From: Lenzites betulinus
Lineage: Eukaryota > Basidiomycota > Agaricomycetes > Polyporales > Polyporaceae
Direction: 5' to 3'
Assembly (NCBI GenBank): GCA_022264855.1
Contig: JABYQU010000035.1
Span: forward strand, 124,001 to 188,000
Length of the DNA: 64,000 bases
Part shown: one piece after another, positions 1 to 10,698 of the stretch
How the letters are laid out: each line of letters begins with the position of its first letter
Numbering within the stretch: the first letter of the stretch is position 1
Made by a program: the position numbers and the translations under genes
The notes under the pieces: generated by a model
Databases searched by the model: none
What the model was told of the DNA's origin: nothing
Seen by the model: the letters and a program-made list of their open reading frames with translations, nothing else

Positions 1-3000
1 CGTCGATCGGATTCCACCTCGCCAACAGATCGAGACGATACCGATGCTGCGGACGAAGCCCTCGACCGGTGTGGTCGAAGTTCCTCGTGGATTAAGCCTT
101 GCTCCTTAGCATGTTCCAACAGCCTATCCGCCTTCGCCTCGTACTGTCGGCGTTTCCGTATGACGTGGTCCGCCGCCCGCTTGTACTTCTTGTCCCATGC
201 CTCTTGACCAGCCAGCCACCGCATTACCGGCGCCTCCTTGATGAGACCGATCTCGTACGGCTTGAGACGAAGCGCGTCGATCTCTTCCGCAGGCTCCATG
301 GGACGGACATGACCGAGGACATCCACTCGTTCTCGGATCATGTACACGCCGGAAATATCCTGCGCGGAGATAAGTTTCGAAGGTAAAGCGCAATGGTTTA
401 GCAACTGACCTTGTCGCTGTCCTCGTGCGCCGTAACAGACGACGAACCCTGACTATGGAGCCTTTCCGCCTTGCCGCGTCTGACTTCCTTCTTGGCGATA
501 GCCTCATTCGAGCGGTACATCTCCACATCGGATTGACCACTTTCGGTTTCCGTCTTTGCGAAAGGCCCGCGTGGCCTCTGAGGAGACTTTGACCTCGACC
601 TCGAGGACCCCTTCGATGGGGTGGACAGCTTAGGCGGCCCGACATTACCATGTCCTGACTCTGAGTCGGATATCTCGGACGGCGGCCTGTGAAGCTCAGG
701 GAAGGGGTTGCTCGATAAATGCTCTTCGGTGTTGTCGGTGACGTGCTTGATGAACTGGGCGATCGACCGGTATGCGTACTTTGCCTGCGGGATGATCAGC
801 AAACATGGACGGCATCTGTCAATGTTGGCTTACAGGCTCCGTAAAAGTGAACACGGTCAGTACATGACACATGTCTGCCCAGAGTAACCATCATCAGATT
901 GACCTACTATAGGGTTCAAAAGATAGCCCTACCGTCGAATATCTGCAAGTGGACCTGATAGACAGTGTGAGCGATATAACTGCATGAGGTACGACGACGA
1001 AGTAACCTTGGTTGGCGTTTGGAATTTCTCCGCATTCTCTTTCTGACGACGACCTTCCCGGTAAACGCCCTGCCGCGAAGGGTAGTCCTTCGGGTGGGCT
1101 GCCTTGTGAGCGACGTAGATGATCTCGTCTCGTAGGCATTCGCCATCTCCAGTAAGGATGTACAGAGGACAAAGGTTGCCCAGGGAGGACTGCAAAACAG
1201 GCGAGACAAGAGGATGTGAGAGCTGCCTGCATATATGCGTCACGACATGTTAGCGTAGTGCGTCGAAGACCATCACATACTCTGTTGTTGCATATATCTG
1301 TATCTGCGCCCGTAACTCCAACGGCGTCGCGTTCGGGTCTTCCATCAACACCTTCGGCGGTTTGGGCTCCCAGAATTCTTCGGCAGCTGCATAGTCGAGA
1401 TCATCTTTGCCGTTTACCCTGTCATTGTCTTTCTCCGGTGCATCTGACTCTCCGACAGGCGCAGCATCAGAGCCCGGATTGTCAATACTGTCCTCCTTCT
1501 GCATCTCTTTTTGCGAAGCGACATTCTCCGGACTCTCTTGCAAATCTGCAGCGTGTTCTCCGCCCTTCCCGGCGCTGTTCTCCGTCCGCTCACCGGTCTG
1601 GTCCGTAGCACGGTCACCATCGGGCTTGAGTTTGTCAGCGTGCCCAGGCTGAGGAGGGGGATTTGTTCTCGTCGGGATGGCGCGGGTATAGCCTTCCTCA
1701 GCTGTCGGGTTCACCGGCCACAGCGGAGACGGTTTGTGGATAAAGCCGTGAGGGGGGATGATATCCTTCAGGAGGATGAATAAATAGAGAGATAAACAAA
1801 TATGTCAAATGGAGACCCTTACGGTGGCGGTGTTGTTCATCACACTGGGGAAACTGTGCGTGAGGTCGACCCAGGGGCTAATGAGCACCGCGCCGGCGGG
1901 CTGAGGGAGCCCGATGTCTCGGAGGACTGTCAAAACAGTCAAGCAGAGTGCGGCGCCGGCGGAATCGCCTGCGAACACAAGTTTTGACGGATGGACAGGC
2001 TGGTGAACAGCGCCCGGGGGCGGGCTCGTGAGGTAAAAATCTGAGATCATATCAGGGCTGTTGAGCGGCACCACAGTGGTTGTCAGGCTCACAGGCTGCA
2101 AGTACGTCTTGCACGGGACACGGCCAAGGGTACTGCGGTGCTTTCCTGTAGTGCTTTGCATGAGAACTGGCATCTACCACAGCTCGGTTGAGACGCCGAG
2201 CTCACCGATAGTTCACAGCGAATGCGCGGCCGTGCATCTTCCTGGCTATGTCAAGCGGAATGAGCGCGCTGAGACATACCTGTGGAGATATTCTTGAGCA
2301 TTACTTACCATACCGAATCACCTGATAGCGATGCGTGTCTAGAATTGGATCAACAGCGCGCTCTCAACCCGATATACGCGTCATTACGCACTGATGGATC
2401 CCCAAAAGTATGCGCCACCATGGACGTATAGCTGAGGACAGAGCGCTCAGAGCACATAGAGAGAATTCATGAATGAGGACTGACCATCACTCTGTCCAAG
2501 TGTTCCATACGTAACGTCGTCTTCTCATCCTCGGTTAGCTGTTTGTCAAGCTCCGGGAGGTCATCCTTGAGGTAGGCTTTCTCTGTGATCCATTCGGCGT
2601 CAAGCCATTCCATGCCTCTGATTTGCCACCATCGTTCGCCGCCGACAACATGCTTGAGTTCTTCGGGACCAAACCACTCGATGAGCGCGTCTGCGGCCTT
2701 GTTACAGGAGGACAGCGGGATCTTCGCAGGGACCACGGCACACCAGAACGGTGCCGGCACATGAGTGTTTGTGCTATGGCCCCATTAGATGGTTTGTTCC
2801 TGAGACCATAGAGTACTTACAATGCTTGTAATGACTCAATAGTATTCCTCGTGCCCAGCTCTATGAATGCTTTGACAATATGAAATGCCCTGAAATATCA
2901 ATCAATATCTCCGCGTTTCGCCCCTGGATATTGAAGTCGCACTCGTCGTAAAGAATGTCATCCCAGCCATTGACGCTACTGTCGCCGTCCTTGAGTTTGA

Positions 3001-3143
3001 TGCCCTTCCGTTTCGCGTGTTTGATGAATGTCTTGATTACCACTGTATGCGCGGGAGTCAAAAGGCGCTCTCGACGTTGTGCGGCTCTCTGTGAACAGAC
3101 CTGGCGTGATGTGAATGGCGGCCGAGGTTGTAGTCACCGGCAT
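1..3143 (-). CDS. Alpha/beta-hydrolase (hormone-sensitive-lipase-like esterase), 3' end beyond window
   Basis: Multi-exon serine esterase of the hormone-sensitive lipase (alpha/beta-hydrolase-3) family, expected to cleave acyl esters. Translation starts at 3143 (MPVTTTSAAIHITP) and continues through at least nine short exons. The oxyanion motif HGGAYFWGS lies near 2390, the nucleophile elbow GDSAG near 1960, the catalytic Asp in DGECLRDE near 1140, and the catalytic His in CHVLTVFTFTEP near 860, so the triad is complete. The sentence-like block DIIPPHGFIHKPSPLWP near 1750 begins a long acidic, disordered insertion before the Asp strand. After the His comes a Ser/Arg/Pro-rich segment (800-410), then a charged helical segment (386-1) that runs off the left edge, so the protein is much longer than a minimal esterase. 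Many exons are under 100 bp. A stretch around 2930 that also reads open is treated as a 50 bp intron. Substrate is not predictable; family assignment is firm, exact splicing is not. Confidence 0.85.
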
Positions 3144-3731
3144 GACTTCCAATAGTTATCTGAACGAGCGTAGGAATAGATGTGGTGTTGAACACCAGTC
3201 AAGAAACGAGCGGTAGTACTGCACGAAGCCGGGTGTTGTGGTTGACTGCAACCTGGTCGCCTTCAGCCACCCACGCGTAATTAAACGATCGTGGAGCGCA
3301 TGTCCAAGTAGGGCAACCACGATGTCCGCGCGCCGTGATTCTCGGAGTAGTGCTCACTCTAGCATTGATTGACTCATGAGTAAGTAATGTCAAGTTCACG
3401 CTGGCGAGATTGGAGGAACGAGTATATGATTCCATCGAAGAAGACTCGACAGAGGTCGGATTATTGAAAGGGAAACGAGTGGGGGTCGGAGACTACAAGA
3501 CTATAGATATACTTTAGGGAGGCGACTGGTACGGTGCTGATGCTACATACAACAGACAACAAAACGAGAGACTCGAGGGCTAGTAGCAAGGAGCGCAGGA
3601 AAGCAAGAGGACCGTTCCAATATCTAGGTGGTATAAATACTTCGGGGATGAGATCCTGGGGATATGAAACCGCGCGACCGTGTATGCGACCCTGCGTGTG
3701 ACCCATTCGACTGGCGTCTGACCGTCAACGT

Positions 3732-4513
3732 TCAACGCCGCGAGCCCTGGGCTTGCTGGCTCTGGAGGAAGCGATCGATCTTCTGGCGCCAGCGCACGTA
3801 AATTCCTTCGCTGGGGGAAGGATTGTACCGGCAAAGGCCGAACAATACAAGTTGTTCCTGAGAATGCGGTCAGACAAATCTGTATCCTGTTACACGCTCT
3901 AGCACATACCTGGAACCCGGGGATGATCCACACCTGCTCGCGGGCTAAGAACACAGATTAGATCGGCACGGACATACAACGGCCGGAAGATGAATGATGT
4001 ACCTCGCCGGACGATCTCCATGGCCTCACTAGCTTCGATGTGTCGGGAATACATCACTGCGTCAAGAATGCGCAGTTAGCCTCGAAAGGGAACATAAACT
4101 CCGGTGCCGCAGAGCCTCACAGTATGCTGACACAACGGTGGCGCTGCGCGAGAGGCCCTGGACGCAGTGCACAAGCACGATGCCGCCGGAGGCAAGGGCC
4201 TCGTGGATGAAGCGGCAGGCGGCGGGGAGGTGGATGAGCAGGTCGGCGTAGTCGACGTCCTCGACGCGGATCCTCAGGTGACGGATGCCCGAGGCGGGAT
4301 TGTCGGCGGGAATGGGCTCGGAGCCCACAGAGACGATGTGGGTGATGCGCCTGTCGGCGAGTGTCCTGGGCGAGATGGCAGCGTCGATCCTGCGAACGCG
4401 AGCGCGGGGAGGTTCTATTAGAGAAGGGAGCTGTCATGGGGAGCAGTGCCACCGACTTACGTGCCGAGGTAGAGCTTCCCGTCTATGACGGCGTTGACGT
4501 TCCTCCAGACCAT
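3732..4513 (-). CDS. Dual-specificity protein phosphatase, 178 aa
   Basis: Small cysteine-dependent phosphatase acting on phospho-Tyr/Ser/Thr. Five exons read as 4513-4461, 4389-4121, 4056-4003, 3944-3910 and 3857-3732, together giving 179 codons including the stop. It begins MVWRNVNAVIDGKLYLG, the usual start of the compact DSP fold. The P-loop signature is VHCVQGLSRSATVVSAY (near 4170-4120), with Cys nucleophile, Arg and the following Ser; the general-acid Asp is probably in RVEDVDYADLL. A C-terminal segment with REQVWIIPGFQ, EQLVLFGLCRYNPSPS and a Trp-Arg-Lys motif matches the fungal DSP tail that follows the catalytic domain. No targeting signal or extra domain is visible. Its substrate cannot be told from sequence. 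The next gene downstream on the same strand is the esterase, about 590 bp away. Confidence 0.88.
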
Positions 4514-6106
4514 GTTTGTGTTTTGCTTGAGCCGTGCCGTGGACTGCGTGGACTTCGAGGAGGGCTTCTGTCGCCGAAGCCGAGGTCGACGAGCTGGGAC
4601 GGTCGGAGCATGCTGGGTTTTGTATGAGCCGCGACCCGGAGGGGCGCGAGCGGGACCGCCGGTCGCTGCACTGGAGGCGCGTCCGCGGTGAAGCTCATGG
4701 CCGGATACTCGATGGGCGTAATGGCAGTTGCTGAGAGCAGGGCGATGAAGCGCGCACAGCATCAGACGCATATCTGCGGCCGACTGACGCGCACGTGAGC
4801 GCGACGCGACCCAAGCGCCCCACGTGTCGCCTAATGAGGGACAACGTCATTGCGCTGCCAGTTGCTGCCAGCGCCCCCGCCAGTCCGCCGCCGTTCGCAA
4901 GGGCGGCTTGCGCTGAAGCTGTAGCATGCAGTGTCGCGTCTGCCACCACCACTGGCACATACTCTGTCTCTCGACGCCCTCCGGGCCCTCGCGTGTTGTC
5001 TCGACTGTCGCCGCAGGCTCGCCCACTCGTCGCATTTCACCAACACGTTTCGTGCTGGCGGTACACCACCACATGCAGCTCCGGCGAATTCGCCTACGGC
5101 CATCCGCCGGCTTTAGCAGCTCTGACTCCGATCACAATTAGTGTACCTCGCGCATGGCACTTACGTCGCACGCGTGCAGGAACGCCCGTCCCCCCTTGTC
5201 ATAATCTGCCAACGCGCTCCGTGCAACATCGATCTCGAGATCCATCTCAGGTACTGTCCCGCGCCTGCACGCTGGTTCTACTTCCTCTGCTCCGGTGCGA
5301 GCGATGTCGATGAGAGACCCGGCTCGTCATGACTACCCCAGGGCCGCTGCCGGTAGATCATCGAGTCCCAGGCTTCACCTGCTCGGTCCCCGATTTCCCC
5401 ATGGTCTCGGAGATACGCGTACTCAAACCTCTTGTGCTCTGCGCAACTGACAACGGAGGTCGCCACGGCTCCTCTACCGGTGCTCGCTTGCGCTGATGCT
5501 CCTCCGTATCTACTAGCTGCCTCATGTTCCAACCTACCGCTCGCTGCTCCGCAACGCCGCACCAGACTGTGCCCTCGCACGCGCGGAAGAGAAACACCTC
5601 CGTCGAGTTGATTGTCTCGTACCACATAGGTGCGGTGCATTCCGACCACTTAGCGGGAGACGCTAGAGCTGGAAGTACACCAAGAGTGCGAGGCTGTAGC
5701 GGGGCAGTGACTTCTCGAACCTAGTTACCTTTTACGGAAGTAGACGCCGACACATTCCGGTGGCACATCCCCCGGATGCATCGGGCAGGGCTTCCGTTCA
5801 GGGCACGATACATACTCACTAAGTCTGTCGGTTTGACACTTCGGAATAAGACACTCGGGCGAGTCCGGCGTTATGCAGACGCATAATTAGTGCGTGGTGT
5901 CAGGGTCGATTCATCAAGTAAGGCCAGTACACGACATGGCATCCGCCAGATACAGTTTCTCCGTCCACAGTTCATTACATCCCCAGAATAAGTTAAGCGT
6001 GCATCGTACGTAGGGCGACAGCGGCAGGGTTCGAATGGGCGTAGTCCGAGAGCTTGATTCCATGCAAGTTTCATGACAGGTGGGGTCTATTCGGCGCGAA
6101 GCCCCC
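4514..6106. other. 1.6 kb without a supported gene
   Basis: Upstream of the phosphatase and downstream of the protoglobin gene. Several GC-rich frames stay open for 60-170 codons on both strands, for example 4795-5313 plus and 5278-5649 minus, but they are rich in Arg, Pro, Ser and Ala, overlap one another and match no family I recognise. It could hold the phosphatase promoter, a decayed gene, or a lineage-specific gene that I cannot model. Confidence 0.5.
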
Positions 6107-7164
6107 TTAATCACCGATGTAGTGGCGAGAGAAGAGGTCGTTCTGAATCCAGAGCACCTGCCAACGCCACACCAGCGTGCCCTTCAGCAAGACGGTTCCC
6201 GCAGAGTGGTACAGCTGTTCGCACCTTGTTGATCGCGGCAACGGCCTCGATCTTTTCTGACGCGGGGCACTGGCTCTCCGGGAGTTGCAGGATGGCGGAG
6301 TGCAGCACGGTTTGTATCCACCCCAGCATCAACGCGATGTCGCGATCTGTCGCATGTGGAAGTCAGGGACTGACGTCCGGACGCTGTACGAATAAGCTCA
6401 CATGGGACGTTCAACGGTGCAATGCCCATCGTCCGCTGATGTTTGAACGGCGAAGCACCGGTGTGCATGATGCCAACCTTATCCATGTACGCCCACGTCT
6501 TGCCGTTGGAGTAATCCGCCGTCAGGACACGACGCGCCCATGCTTTCATGAACACCTGAAACGAGCATGAACAATGTATCCGGGGATATAAACGCTGCGC
6601 GCTATACCTTCCGGAACACAATCTGGGCATTGTCCAAAGTTAGGTCCTCGAGCGTCTGTGGGAGGGGCCCGTCGAATCCCTGACATGTCGAGCGGTGAGA
6701 ACTCCTGCAAACAGGGGCACATTGAATGCACGGGGCCGTACCTGATTCCGGTTCATGAAGACCTTCTTCGTGATATCGAACTCAAAGAGCTTCGCATACA
6801 TCCCGTCGACCATCGGGGGAATGACATCGTGCACCGACGGCGCGATCTTGCTGATGATCTCCGCGTCGCGGGAGGTGAAGTTCAGGAAGTCGGTCAGGTA
6901 GGCAATGCGGTCCTCGAGCGACGTCTTGATAAGAAGCGGGTCGACCTCTTGCGTGAACATCGGGCAGCTGCTCGGTGCGTAGTCCGTGTGCGAGGACGCG
7001 GAATGCAGCGGTGTTTGCGACGATTCCGTCGCGGTGGGCGAATGGGACGTGCTCGGAGCTGGGCTGGAAGACTTGGACGACTTTCCCGCCGCTGAATGCC
7101 CCGGGAAGGGGCAGACGAGGGGTTCGGAGATGTCGAGGGAGAGTGCGGAGAACTGGCTTTCCAT
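6107..7164 (-). CDS. Protoglobin-domain haem protein, 273 aa
   Basis: Predicted haem-binding protein of the protoglobin / globin-sensor superfamily. Five exons (7164-6742, 6679-6608, 6555-6402, 6346-6225, 6157-6107) sum to 274 codons. Residues 1-60 are a Ser/Thr/Pro-rich disordered leader; the all-helical protoglobin domain follows, with EVDPLLIKTSLEDRIAYLTDF, then FTSRDAEIISKIAPSVHDVIPPMV split over the first exon, FEFDITKKVFMNRNQ, and the proximal-His region DKVGIMHTGA. The chain ends VLWIQNDLFSRHYIGD. No kinase, cyclase or methyl-accepting output domain is attached, so it is a stand-alone globin; the family in bacteria and archaea senses or binds O2, NO or CO. Role in the fungus is unknown. 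It diverges from the His-rich gene at 8233 across about 1.07 kb. No signal peptide or membrane segment. Confidence 0.85.
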
Positions 7165-8232
7165 GATGGAAGCCTGTGCGGGTCGAGCAATCAGGGGGTA
7201 TGCGGGTGTGCAGGAAGTGATGGCACGGAGCTGGAAGAGACACGAGAAGCGATACGGCGAGTGTGCATGGCTGCGATGGCTTTATGAGGGGCCTCGAGCA
7301 GGGCCATGGCTCGGGACGGGCAGGGTCAGAGAGTACGGCAGTCTGGCAACGCGCAGTGGGAGGACCGCGAGCGAGTCGAGAACGCGGAGATGGTAAGCGG
7401 ATCGGTCGACCTGGCCTGCGGAGGAGCGCGCGAGAGCAGTCCAGGCTCCCCGTCCCAGCGCCATCTGTCGCTTTCACGTGGCATAATTACCCTCTATGGG
7501 GCGCGTCGGGTGTGCCTGCCCCGCCAAACTGCCGCCTTGAGTGGCCGGGCCATCCGATCAGTGTACGGCGCCGCGGCATGCATCTCGGAGAGTGGATCCA
7601 CTTGGATCCATCGGCCATTCTGAGACTCCTAATTGGACAGACAGTATACGGAGGACGGAGGATAGCGGGGATAGACCGAGTGTGCTGCAAATGCTGTGAG
7701 CCCTTGTGAGCCTTGTCCACCCCCCCCTTGACGTACTCCGAGGCGGAACAGAACTAGAACAGGATGCCAACGATGTCATCTATCTCAACTTCCCGGCGGC
7801 CTGTGAGAGACTTGCTGAAAATACCTGTATCAATCGTCATAACGATCCATTACACAACCAGCCTCACATCCTCGTGTAATCAGAGCATGCATAGAACACC
7901 CCCGTTGTCGAATTATCATATCGCAGCGGTGCAGACATGGCGGTCTGCGGAGAAGGTTACAACCCCGGCTCGTGCGATGTGGACGCGCGACACGCGTCGA
8001 GGCGCGGAACTTGCGTTTGACGCGTGTAACACAAGCTCACGTGCATCGTGACGCGCGCGTGTACAAACAATGGGCGTCGGCCCAAACTTCGGCGATTCAT
8101 CGACTCGTTGGGTCGTGGGACGGCTGTACAAATACAAGATCTCCTCGGCCTCGGAGGCTCTCATCTGTCTCAACCGCATTGCACATCCCCCATCGTTACG
8201 ACATACACAAACACCCGATAGACATACCAACG
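7165..8232. promoter_or_regulatory. Divergent intergenic region, protoglobin / His-rich gene
   Basis: About 1.07 kb between two divergently read start codons (7164 minus, 8233 plus), so both promoters should lie here. No gene is supported inside. No specific factor site can be assigned. Confidence 0.4.
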
Positions 8233-8953
8233 ATGATAGAGTGGGACTCGGTGCGTCACCCGCGATCTCACGTCCAACGGCCCTGCTCATGCAACCGGCG
8301 GATATGACCAGGAAGAGGACCGGGCACGGGGCCGGCACCACCGCCGCAAGGCCTCGACAGTCCACGGCTGGGTGACCAAGATGCGCGGGACGTTCTTGGG
8401 CAGCGAGAGCATCCGCCGGCAGGGCCTGCGCGAGATGAAGGACGCGCGCGCGATGCGCAGATACAGGAAGGAGCACCCGGAGGCGTTCCGCAATCGCAGC
8501 CGCAGCGGCGGCGGCGGCACCGTGCTCTGGATCTTCCCCCGACGCAGTCGCGGGCACGCGCACGGGGACCACCACCACCGATCGCACTCGCACGGGCACG
8601 GGCACGCACACTCGCATGGGCATTCGCACTCGGCGCACTCGCACTCCCGTTCGCATTCGCGCCGCCGTCGTCACGACGACTACGACGACCGCTATCGCGA
8701 GCGGCATTCACGGCGTCATCCGTGGCTGCACTTCCACCACCGTGTGCGGTCGCATCACCACGGCCTTGGCACGTATATCGCGGGCATACTGCGGGGGAAC
8801 CGAGACTTGCGGGAGAAGGGGAGATACATGATGAGGACTGCACACAAGGAGCGGCGAAGGGAGCGACACAAGCGCGACAGACAGAGGAGGGACGAGGCTC
8901 ATGCTATGAAGTTGGATCGCGCGGCGCACGGGAGCACTTGGTGGCATCGGTGA
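8233..8953 (+). CDS. Small histidine- and arginine-rich protein, 219 aa
   Basis: Unrecognised protein. A tiny first exon (8233-8250, MIEWDS) is joined across a 61 bp intron to an exon 8312-8953; the join keeps frame and gives 220 codons. Residues 7-60 are Arg/Glu-rich with the block GSESIRRQGLREMKDARAM. Residues 85-120 form a low-complexity run of alternating His with Gly, Ser and Ala (motifs HGHGHAHSHGHSHS), followed by Arg-rich and His-rich stretches, then GLGTYIAGILRGNRDLREKG and a highly basic C-terminus. Such His runs commonly bind Zn2+, Ni2+ or Cu2+ or drive condensate formation; this is inference from composition. No signal peptide or transmembrane segment. The non-repetitive flanks suggest a true protein, not a random GC-rich frame. 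Confidence 0.65.
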
Positions 8954-9206
8954 AGCAATTGCTGGTTTTGCGGATATTTGGATTGGAGGGTCATTATGAT
9001 TCCTAAGTTATCTTGGATGTATGTATCCCGACGGTGTACTGTACCGATTTATGGCGAGGTATTGCCTATGGGCCGTTCCTGTTCATTGATATCAAGCACT
9101 GCAAGACAGATAGTATGGCGATAGTTTGCCGCACACACGAAGTACAACAGATACGATATCGGCCATGAAAGTACACACCGGAGCCCGAAGCGTCAGCAAG
9201 ATATGT

Positions 9207-10449
9207 CTAGTCATCATCACTCTCCTCATCCTCGCCTTCTTCATGCATTGCATCCGGCTGCGCCTGCGCTGCGGTCTTCTTCTTTTTCTTCTTTCGCTTG
9301 CGTTTCTTCTTCGGCGAACCAGATGGCTGTCCATCGGTGGCGGGTGGCCCTGAGAGGTTCAACAACGGAAGTCCTAGTGGGACTTGATCCGTGGTCGAGG
9401 GCCCTTTCCGCGCACCCGCAGAGACATCGCTCGGCACAGTCGCGTTCTCTGGCGGCGCGAACACAGTACCGGACGTAGGCCCTAGCGAGATCGGATTAAC
9501 CTCAACACGAGGCTGGTACATCAAGCCAGCACGTACCGTCCATCGACGCTTTCTTCCCAGGATGTGTCGGGGGAACCGACGCTCCAGAGGACCCTGTCGG
9601 GCCTGAGATGCTCGCGACCCGCTTCTTCTCAGGATTCGAGGATGCCGCCACATCGTGTTGTGCTGCGGCATGACTGGGACCCGCTGCCGCATCGTGGCTT
9701 CCAGCCTTGTGCTTCTTTTTCTTTTGTTTCGACGGCGCGGTCGTCGCAGGTTCATTCGCCGGAGTTTTCGCCCTGCCCACGGCCTCATGCGCCTCCCCCA
9801 TTTCGACGTCATCTACCATCTCCGTCCCAGGCGCGGCGAGCTCGCTGCGGGACGTATTTTTGGCCTTTCCTGCAGAGGGCACCGTCGGGTCCCCCTTCTT
9901 TTTCTTCTTCTTGCCGTCGCCCTTGACCGCAAAGGGGTCCACCCGCGCCTTCTTCGTAACCACGCGAGCCTTGCTGTCCCTGTCCTCGTCGTCGGACTGG
10001 GCCGCCGCACCGCCGGCGCCTGTGCGCGCGGCGGCCCCGGTCGCGGAGGGGCCCGCCTCGTCTTCGCGCTCGCGTTTCTTGCCCATGCCAGTGAGCTTGT
10101 TGCGCAGCTTCACGCTCTCGCGCCCGAGCACGCCGGTCGCCTCGGGGACCGCCGCACCGACGCCGAGACTGTGCGGAGAGCGAGACAGAGACAGTGCGGG
10201 GGAGGGGGAGGAGGCGTGAGCGGCGAGGGCGGTGCGGTGGGATGCGCGGGGGAATGAGACGTACCGCGCGGGCTTGCGCATGTATTCTTCGAGGTCGCGG
10301 TCGTCGTTACGGGCGGACGAGGACGGGAGCTTGGCTTTGGAGGACTTCATCCAACTTGAGACGATGTTGTGCGTGAAGGCCATGGACATGTCGATCTGCG
10401 CTCGCAGGGTTTCGAGGTCGGGACCCTCTAGCTCTTCTTCTTCTGCCAT
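9207..10449 (-). CDS. Lys/Ser-rich, probably nuclear or nucleolar protein, 395 aa
   Basis: Two exons (10449-9537 and 9481-9207) separated by a 55 bp intron sum to 396 codons. Start MAEEEELEGPDLETLRAQIDMSMAF. The first 65 residues are predicted helical (IVSSWMKSSKAK, DLEEYMRKPARYV), and this is the only conserved-looking part. The remainder is disordered with several basic clusters suited to nuclear or nucleolar import (KKKKKK near 9890, KQKKKKHK near 9715, KKKRKRKKKKKK near 9300) and an acidic C-terminus EGEDEESDDD. Function not recognised; ribosome biogenesis or chromatin is a guess from composition only. It is divergent from the Gemin2-like gene, 249 bp apart, a typical shared promoter. Confidence 0.75.
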
Positions 10450-10698
10450 ACTGGATTCTTAGTCAATGGGGTATAGCCTCCCTTAATTGGCGATTAGTAG
10501 ACGACGTGCATAGAGGAATTGCAACAAGGTTATGGAGGGCAGACAGGCTGCGGTAGCGCGTCTCGCGGGGTGTGCGTCTATAGACGCCCATATTCATTCT
10601 TCTCCGCGTCCCTCGTCTCGCTGCTAGAGACTTTCAAACACTACTACATTCTAAGTCGCACACTTTCGTCGGCATCGCGAAGCTACTAGCACACAGAG
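10450..10698. promoter_or_regulatory. Short divergent promoter
   Basis: 249 bp separating the start codons of the Lys-rich protein (minus) and the Gemin2-like gene (plus). Contains pyrimidine tracts near 10600-10640 but no site I can name. Confidence 0.45.

Noticed and set aside
2885..2934. Coding-looking continuation CDFNIQGRN in the esterase gene
   Set aside because: Reading through it leads to a stop; treating it as a 50 bp intron with GTGCGA donor restores AFHIVKAFIELGT in frame, which fits the rest of the gene better.
4795..5313. 172-codon plus-strand open frame
   Set aside because: All three frames are largely open in GC-rich sequence; composition is Arg/Pro/Ala/Ser-rich and no homology is apparent.
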